From Amycolatopsis nalaikhensis (GTDB taxonomy: Bacteria > Actinomycetota > Actinomycetes > Mycobacteriales > Pseudonocardiaceae): a stretch of DNA of 64,000 bases. Below, one piece after another: positions 58,752-64,000 of the stretch. The position numbers were made by a program, and so were the translations under genes. Location: the NCBI RefSeq assembly GCF_030264295.1, contig NZ_CP127173.1:3851501-3915500 (forward strand), written 5' to 3'. Position 1 is the stretch's first letter. The number at the start of each line of letters is the position of its first letter. The notes under the pieces are model-generated. The model had not been told where the DNA came from. It saw nothing but the letters and a program-made list of their open reading frames with translations, and searched no databases.

Positions 58752-59327
58752 TCACCTCCTACGTCGATAGCGACGCAACCGCTTTGGCGGTCTACCGCTG
58801 GTGGGGCGTACGAGCCACCCGACTCCGTGACTGTCAATCACCATGTACTGCGTAACTAAGATTGCCGTACCCGGCACCCCCATGCCGACTACTGCTCCGG
58901 GAGCGGGGCGACTTCTCAGGATGTCGTGAGTCTTCATGTCGTACGCGCGAAGAGTGGCGCCAGGTGGAACCGTGGTCCCGTCAGCTTGGCCCTCAACGAC
59001 CACAGGGTCAGTTTTGTACGTGCCTAATAATGCGCCTTCGTCGTGATCTGCCCAGTAGGCTGAGATTTGGTAGGAAATGTTGGACACGTGAACGGCTAGA
59101 GGTCCTGAGTTCTTGACCTGGATGTTGGCGACGACATAGTAGCCGCGGAAGAGGGGGTCATCTTCTTCGTCGTGGGAAGAAAATCCCGCGCCCCATGCGC
59201 TAACTTGGTCGACTTGTTGCCGCCTTCTGATACCCCTGTCGCGCAAGAAGGCGCCGGCTGCTATGGAGAACGATGCCGCGGAGAACCACGATGGAACATT
59301 TCCCCAATCCCAGCTTAGCCAGGTCAT
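58752..59327 (-). CDS. Unknown protein with N-terminal membrane anchor
   Basis: A 191-residue protein. One N-terminal hydrophobic helix (WFSAASFSIAAGAFL) is followed by Arg-rich RDRGIRRRQQ and a predicted beta-rich domain (GYYVVANIQVKNSGPLAVHV, TTVPPGATLRAYDM). The C-terminal part ends in a basic tail. ATG 59327 is the most plausible start because the preceding frame is Arg/Pro-rich. It is transcribed away from the EACC1-caspase module. The anchor plus beta domain resembles signal-receiving accessory proteins, but no family is recognised. Confidence 0.6.
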   Translation of the reverse strand: MTWLSWDWGNVPSWFSAASFSIAAGAFLRDRGIRRRQQVDQVSAWGAGFSSHDEEDDPLFRGYYVVANIQVKNSGPLAVHVSNISYQISAYWADHDEGALLGTYKTDPVVVEGQADGTTVPPGATLRAYDMKTHDILRSRPAPGAVVGMGVPGTAILVTQYMVIDSHGVGWLVRPTSGRPPKRLRRYRRRR

Positions 59328-59450
59328 GTTTCGCCTTCCTTTCGCCTGCGCGGGGAGCGTACTCGACGAACGACCAAACGGCCCCGCCCAGGAAGTGAGC
59401 GGGGCCGCCGGGTTCAGTCGCCGATCTGGGCGTGCCAGGCGTCGTGACAC

Positions 59451-59630
59451 GTGGCCCCCGTCGGCGCCGACGGCGGCTGCGCACCGGCGGACTCGGCCGC
59501 GCAGCGGATCCTGGACGCCGCAGAGGCTGACGGTATCCCGCGCAACGAGGTCCTCACCGTCGTCGAGGTGGTGTACGCCGTCCGGAACGGCGTACCCAGG
59601 CGAGCTGATGCCCGCGCGAACGAGCGTTGA
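59451..59630 (+). CDS. Small conserved-looking protein, 59 residues
   Basis: GTG 59451 to TGA 59630. Third codon positions are about 85% G or C by eye, a strong coding signal for this genome, and the frame is bounded upstream by a stop at 59445-59447. The peptide is helical (AAQRILDAAEADGIPRNEV, LTVVEVVYAVRNG) with a charged C-terminus. There is no obvious ribosome-binding site, so it may be the remnant of a longer gene. Function unknown. Confidence 0.5.
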   Translation: MAPVGADGGCAPADSAAQRILDAAEADGIPRNEVLTVVEVVYAVRNGVPRRADARANER

Positions 59631-59774
59631 CGCCAGGCAGGCCGTTGAAGCCGACAAAGGATTTAGATGCCGCATCGGTCGAACCGGCCCGGTCCTCGTG
59701 ACTCGCCACTGTGTGCGACAGTTGCCACTATCCGTGATGGCGATCATGGAGTTGAGCCCTTTAGGCTAACGGGC

Positions 59775-60197
59775 GTGAACTGGGTACACGCGGGGTTGTG
59801 GGGCTTGGCCGGCGGGTTCATCGTCGAGGGCCTCGAGCTCTACGTTGCGGTGCGTCAGAAGGGCGCGTGGCCCTGGCGCGTTACCGGCGAAGAACCCACC
59901 GCGGGGCCTGCTGCATACGCGGTCGCGGAGACGATCCGGATGCTGATCGGCGGGATCCTCGCCGCCGCCACGGCAGCGTCGGGCCAGGTGGCCGGGCCGC
60001 TCGCCGCGGTGGCCATTGGCGTCGCTGCGCCGGTGATGGTGGGGCACCTCACCGCCCTCCTGCCGATCCCGGCGAAACCGGCCGATGCACCGGGCGTTCC
60101 GGATGCGGCCGGCTGTGCGCCGCCCGCCCAGCTGGACGGCGCGCCACTGCCGCTTCCGCCGGCGGTGCGTCACCCGGCAGAGAACCAGGAGCGATGA
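59775..60197 (+). CDS. Small membrane protein in EACC1-caspase operon
   Basis: A 140-residue protein with a first hydrophobic helix (VHAGLWGLAGGFIVEGLELY), then two adjacent helices (AAYAVAETIRMLIGGILAAA, PLAAVAIGVAAPVMVGHLTA) and a Pro-rich tail. GTG 59775. Its stop overlaps the next start (ATGA), so it is translationally coupled to the cyclase/EACC1 gene. Small multi-TM proteins of this kind accompany EACC1-type conflict operons and may anchor the complex. Confidence 0.7.
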   Translation: MNWVHAGLWGLAGGFIVEGLELYVAVRQKGAWPWRVTGEEPTAGPAAYAVAETIRMLIGGILAAATAASGQVAGPLAAVAIGVAAPVMVGHLTALLPIPAKPADAPGVPDAAGCAPPAQLDGAPLPLPPAVRHPAENQER

Positions 60198-61315
60198 TGC
60201 GTCCCGGCACGTTTTTCACCCAGGTCGTCGCGGTGTTGTCCCGCCGCACCCCGGCTTTCCGGCAGGCGCCCGGCGAACCGGGCAGTTACCCCGACCGCCT
60301 CGCCGCCCTCATCCGCCCGCGCGCTGCCCTTCGGAAAGAGCCGGCTGACAACGCCGTCGCGATACGGCGTCATGAGGGGCCCGGTCTTCCTGTGCTGCGC
60401 ACGATCGTGGCGGTCAGCATCGTCGGATACAACGATCGGGCGCGAACCGTTGCCGGCTTGACCACCATGCACAAAGGCTTCTGGACGATGCTCGGTTCGG
60501 CCTTCGCGGGGGCGGGCATTCCGTGGGACGAAGCTTTCGTCGAAGACACCGGCGACGGTGCGATGATCCTCCTGCCGCCGGAGATGCCGAAGGCGGATCT
60601 CGCTGCGCAGCTTCCCGACCGTCTGCTGGCCGAGATGCGCCGGTACAACGCCGATTACGTCGATGAGCTCCGGATACGACTGCGCATGGCGTTGCACGCG
60701 GGCGACGTGCGGGACGAGGGCGACCGTTCGGTGAACTTCACCTTCCGGCTGCTCGAGGCGTCACAGGTAAAGGTCGAACAGCAGGCTGCCGGTGCGGAGC
60801 TGGCCCTGACGATTTCCGACAGTTTCTACCGCGAGGTCGTGTTACCGGAGAGCGCCGCCGTGCCCGAGGCGTACCGCAGGATTCCGGTGAAGGTGAAGGA
60901 AACGGCGACTACGGCGTGGCTCCGGATGCTGGGCCCCTCGGCGTCACCGGTCCGCCCGGACCCGCCCCAGGCCATGATCCGCATTGTCTCCCACGCCGGG
61001 CAAGATGAGCTCCGGGACCTGATGCGGTGGTTGTCGGCCGAAGAAGAACTACGCGGACGGCTCACCCTGGCCGATGCGGCGCCGGTACCCGGAGCGATGG
61101 GGAAGCCCTCGGACGCCCTCGTTGTGGCGCTCGGTGTGGGCGCGGCCGCGGTGCTGGCGCGGTCGATGGCGATCTGGCTTCAGCGGCGACGTTCGGTCAT
61201 AACCGTGGAAATTGCCACCACGGAGGGCCGAGGCCGCCCGGTGACGGTGACAGGCCAGTGGACGAGTGACGCCGAGTCCGTGATCAAGAACGCTCTCGCC
61301 GAGCAAGGCAGGTAG
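60194..61315 (+). CDS. Cyclase-like domain fused to EACC1 effector-associated domain
   Basis: A 373-residue two-domain protein. Residues about 68-250 resemble the class III nucleotide-cyclase catalytic fold (LRTIVAVSIVGYNDRARTVA, AFVEDTGDGAMILLPPE, LRIRLRMALHAGDVRDEG, NFTFRLLEASQVK). The first metal Asp is Ser75 here, so it may bind rather than make nucleotide. The C-terminal part (RDLMRWLSAEEELRGRLTLA, a hydrophobic ALGVGAAAVLARSMAIWL helix, ITVEIATTEGRGRPVTVTG) matches the EACC1 'effector-associated constant component' described in actinobacterial NTP-dependent conflict systems. The caspase gene follows three bases later. It probably senses a threat and activates the caspase. Confidence 0.78.
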   Translation: MMRPGTFFTQVVAVLSRRTPAFRQAPGEPGSYPDRLAALIRPRAALRKEPADNAVAIRRHEGPGLPVLRTIVAVSIVGYNDRARTVAGLTTMHKGFWTMLGSAFAGAGIPWDEAFVEDTGDGAMILLPPEMPKADLAAQLPDRLLAEMRRYNADYVDELRIRLRMALHAGDVRDEGDRSVNFTFRLLEASQVKVEQQAAGAELALTISDSFYREVVLPESAAVPEAYRRIPVKVKETATTAWLRMLGPSASPVRPDPPQAMIRIVSHAGQDELRDLMRWLSAEEELRGRLTLADAAPVPGAMGKPSDALVVALGVGAAAVLARSMAIWLQRRRSVITVEIATTEGRGRPVTVTGQWTSDAESVIKNALAEQGR

Positions 61316-61318
61316 CCG

Positions 61319-62962
61319 GTGCTGCAGCCCGATCCTGAACGCTCCTGGGTGATCCTCATCGGCACTTCTCACTACCAGGATGCCGTCCTACCGGATCTTC
61401 CCGGCGTCAAGGGCAACGTCACCGATCTCGCCGAAGTGCTGACGCGGCCGGGGAGCGGGCTCTTCGCGCCGGGTAATTGTATCCAGTACCTCGAGCCGGC
61501 GAACGCGAGTGAGCTCGGTGTGGCGATGTCGAAAATCGCGAACCTCGCCGAAGACACATTGTTCATTTACTACGCCGGGCACGGACTTCTCGACGATGAT
61601 GGAGCACTCCACCTCGGGCTGTCCTCCACCGATGTCTCACACACCGAATTTTCGGCGATGCCGCTCGCCACGATCAACAGGATCTTCCGCCGCAGCCCGG
61701 CCAAGCATCACGTCCTGATTCTCGACTGCTGTTTCTCCGGGCGGGCCGTCGAGGCAATGGCCGAGCCCGGATCGGTCGTCTTCGGCCAGATCGACATGCC
61801 CGGGAGGTTTACGCTCACGTCCTCCGCCGCCAACGAACTGTCCAACGCTCCGGTCGGCGCGCGCCACACATCCTTCACCGGGGAACTGCTGAGTCTTCTC
61901 GATGCAGGCCGGTCTGACGGCCCTGAACTGCTCACCCTCGGGCAGATCTACGGCCACCTCCTCAGGGCCCTGAACGCGCGTGGACTGCCCAAACCCCACC
62001 GTGGCAGCGGTGGGACCGTCGACGACGTCGCGCTCGCCCGCAACGTCGCCTGGGCGGCCGACCGTTACGCGGAGTTTCCCCCCGAGGTCGCCCGCGTCTT
62101 GCGGGCCTCGCTGCCGCGGGACCGCGAGGCAGGCGTCGAAACCCTGGTCGGGCTGATCAAGGAGGAAAGAGCGTCCGCCCAGGCCGCGCGCGAGGCATTG
62201 ACGATCCTTTCCGACGATGACAGCCGTATGGTGGCGAACAGCGCAACAGCGGCGTTGGCCGCTTTTCACAGCGTATCGGGTGTGTCGGTTCAGCAGCGTG
62301 GATCTATGCCGGACGAAATTCAAGTGCTGAACAAGATGGCGTGCGGGCGGCCGCTGAACTATCTCGACAGTGCGCTGGGGGCGCCGCTGCTGGAGGGGCT
62401 GCTCCGGGACGACCTGCCCGAGCGGATGTATCGCGTGTATCGCACCGAAGACATGATCGTCATCGTCACAGCGGCCGGCACGCACAAGCCGGTTGATGCC
62501 TTCTCGATCACGATGCGGCACTCGAAGTTTCCCGTCAGGACGGGCCCACTTACGGCGGACCTGCTGGATGTCGACCTGGCACAGGCGACCTTCGGGAGCG
62601 TCGACGAAACTCCAGAAGGGGTGCGTCTCATCATCGGGGCCAATCGCATCGGCTACACCGAGTCGTTCTACTTCGGCAACCCCGGCCACTACCAGACGTT
62701 TCTGCTCTCGTACAACGACGCCGCGGCAGGCGACTTCCACTACGTTGAGGGACGCCACGAGTTCTCCTCGGGCTCGCTCGTGATCACGCCACGCGACGGT
62801 GAACTCGCCGACGCGCCGCGAGGCTCCTGGTACCCCGAGTTCCGGTCCGGAACGCGGATCAACACCCTCACCGTCGTCAGCACGGCCGCGCCGGTGGTGG
62901 CACTGCTGACCGGGCACTCCTTCGGGATCGACCGCAGCGAAGTCGATCACATTCCCGACTAA
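61319..62962 (+). CDS. EACC1-associated caspase-like protease
   Basis: A 547-residue protein. Residues 8-240 are a caspase/C14 domain: WVILIGTSHYQD, the catalytic H88 in YYAGHGLLDDDG and Cys in LDCCFSGRAVE (C137/C138). The C-terminal ~300 residues contain a helical linker (EVARVLRASLPRDREAGVET) and a beta-rich domain starting near MACGRPLNYLD that resembles the ETEC_3214-type sensor domain; that assignment is tentative. GTG 61319 follows the EACC1 gene. In this operon type the caspase is the toxic effector, expected to act by proteolysis and abortive infection. Confidence 0.8.
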   Translation: MLQPDPERSWVILIGTSHYQDAVLPDLPGVKGNVTDLAEVLTRPGSGLFAPGNCIQYLEPANASELGVAMSKIANLAEDTLFIYYAGHGLLDDDGALHLGLSSTDVSHTEFSAMPLATINRIFRRSPAKHHVLILDCCFSGRAVEAMAEPGSVVFGQIDMPGRFTLTSSAANELSNAPVGARHTSFTGELLSLLDAGRSDGPELLTLGQIYGHLLRALNARGLPKPHRGSGGTVDDVALARNVAWAADRYAEFPPEVARVLRASLPRDREAGVETLVGLIKEERASAQAAREALTILSDDDSRMVANSATAALAAFHSVSGVSVQQRGSMPDEIQVLNKMACGRPLNYLDSALGAPLLEGLLRDDLPERMYRVYRTEDMIVIVTAAGTHKPVDAFSITMRHSKFPVRTGPLTADLLDVDLAQATFGSVDETPEGVRLIIGANRIGYTESFYFGNPGHYQTFLLSYNDAAAGDFHYVEGRHEFSSGSLVITPRDGELADAPRGSWYPEFRSGTRINTLTVVSTAAPVVALLTGHSFGIDRSEVDHIPD

Positions 62963-63839
62963 GGTCAACGAGCCAGCCCTAGGAGGTGCATCGATGTCCG
63001 GCACTCACTGGGCGCAATCGAGTTCGGCGACGCCCCGACCAGCCGGAAGCGGAGTGTCGGCATCCGCGTGAACGGCTGTGTCCGCTTGGGTCAGCTCGTC
63101 GGCCAGTGCCATTCCGGCTCCAGTCCTGGGCAAGATGACCTACTCGGAGCACAGGACTTCCAATGGCACGCCGGTCGCGCGGCGCCCATCCGTTAGAAGA
63201 CCTCGGCGAGCATCACGCGAACCGAGGCCTACTTCGTCCCCGACTTCCACGCCCAACGAGCCGAATGGGATCGTGCTCTTCGGCATCGCGTTACGTGCCG
63301 GATCGGCGTCTCTGGCTGCATCGGCGCGGTTATGCGTCCCGTCGTCCGACACCGCGTGGGGCGGGGCTCGCCGGGCGACTGGATCATGAATCGCCAAACC
63401 CGGGACCGTCCGCTCGGCGGGGTTTCGTGTCCGGTGGACGCTGCGGCGCACAGCATCCACCGGTTCCCTGATACTCCGGCGACGTCAGCTGCGGAAACTC
63501 AGGGCTGTCGAGAGCTACCTTGCAGGGTCTCGGCGCCTAGCAAGAAACGCCCCGCCCGGAGTGTGGTGTGCACCGGCCACCCTCGGGCACCTACTCAAGA
63601 GAACGTCATGTTGCGGCTCGCGCCGAGCATTAAGCCCGCCCCGATTGTCCGTGACTTCTGCGGAGGATTTCCTCGTGACCTGTCGGGCGAGCGAGACGTG
63701 TCGATGTCGCCGCGGTCGCCGGCCCAGTTGACGAGTTGATGTTTCTGGCGGATGCTGAAGTTAGTGGTGTCGATGTCAGGCGGTCACCTGGGCCGTCGTC
63801 ACCAGCCTCCCCCTTGGCATGAAGCACCGGAGGTTTGTG
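62963..63839. other. 877-nt stretch without a supported gene
   Basis: Open frames are short, shift frequently and lack family motifs. A 25-residue frame at 62994-63071 has an excellent TAGGAGGTG leader but ends quickly and overlaps a second short frame by GTGA, as if a gene had been disrupted just after its start. The remainder looks like decayed sequence between modules. Confidence 0.5.
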
Positions 63840-64000
63840 ATGTCCGAATCCACTGCGAGCGCGCCGCGTTTCCTGACTGTTGGCCAGACGGCAACGCTGC
63901 TGGGCGTTTCTGCCATGACCATCTACCGCGCTATCGATGAAGGGGCTTTCCCGGCGATTCGAACGCGAGGTCGTATCTCGATACCCGCTAAGGCAATCGA
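63840..64000 (+). CDS. Excisionase-like HTH protein (3' end outside window)
   Basis: 53 residues are visible from ATG 63840, preceded by CGGAGG. FLTVGQTATLLGVSAMTIYR followed by AIDEGAFPAIRTRGRISIPA is a MerR-like HTH_17/excisionase domain with the wing. Such proteins lie directly upstream of tyrosine integrases in actinobacterial integrative elements. The frame runs off the window edge. With the tRNA fragment at 58357 it supports an integrated element extending to the right. Confidence 0.75.
   Translation, partial: MSESTASAPRFLTVGQTATLLGVSAMTIYRAIDEGAFPAIRTRGRISIPAKAI

Noticed and set aside
58427..58837. 136-codon minus-strand frame near the tRNA fragment
   Set aside because: No integrase or other motifs, low-complexity Arg/Ala content and overlap with attachment-like repeats.
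63140..63739. Several 100-135 codon frames on both strands
   Set aside because: They overlap one another, lack start signals and family motifs, and show no consistent third-position G/C bias.

Overview
The window is very GC-rich, with long open frames, frequent GTG starts, GTGA/ATGA start-stop overlaps and actinobacterial families throughout (SARP regulator, PASTA-less Ser/Thr kinase, DUF385, MpaB, EACC1). It looks like chromosome of a filamentous actinomycete, most likely Pseudonocardiales (Amycolatopsis-like). The genus is inference; no rRNA or other marker is present.

Positions 1-8,400 carry ordinary accessory metabolism: a truncated PLDc_N membrane protein, a MarR regulator divergent from an F420-type reductase, an acyltransferase, a LysR/FAD-oxidoreductase pair, an MpaB-type oxygenase, a GT-C membrane glycosyltransferase and a stand-alone LigD-type polymerase. 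Positions 8,485-14,991 hold a compact, translationally coupled cluster: CDP-alcohol phosphatidyltransferase, medium-chain dehydrogenase, PTPS-like protein, glycosyltransferase, methyltransferase, LPG-synthase-like membrane protein, GTP cyclohydrolase II and a creatininase-family hydrolase. The cyclohydrolase has Met where the canonical enzyme has its key Tyr, which together with the ArfB-like creatininase suggests a FAPy-based pyrimidine/pterin pathway separate from riboflavin synthesis.

Positions 15,000-39,630 contain a phosphatase, a receptor Ser/Thr kinase, a second copy of the glycosyltransferase, a SLATT-like protein, an ECF sigma factor, an AlbA_2-type regulator that seems to have lost part of its N-domain, a secreted GH92 mannosidase behind a LacI-type operator, a MocR/AKR pair, a SenS-SenR/HbpS-like redox-sensing set, an amidohydrolase, LysR/MFS, an XRE regulator facing a 966-residue SARP regulator, and a vWA pair.

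Positions 39,731-58,134 form a defence island with visibly less GC-saturated codons. It has two C5-cytosine methyltransferase homologues (one lacking the catalytic Cys), a minus-strand operon built around an XRE-GHKL ATPase, and a divergent plus-strand operon of GHKL ATPase + SF2 helicase (split by an apparent one-base frameshift), UvrD-like helicase, DrmA-like helicase and DrmB-like DUF1998 protein. This keeps the DISARM core (drmA, drmB) and 5mC methylation but I see no drmC, drmD or drmE, and it adds GHKL ATPases and a UvrD helicase. It is the best candidate here for an undescribed system.

The island is followed by a 3' fragment of tRNA-Arg(CCT), probably an attachment-site remnant, then a second conflict module (a cyclase-like/EACC1 protein plus an EACC1-associated caspase) and, at the right edge, an excisionase-like HTH gene that probably precedes an integrase outside the window. 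The right third therefore looks like a hotspot where mobile elements and defence genes are stacked.
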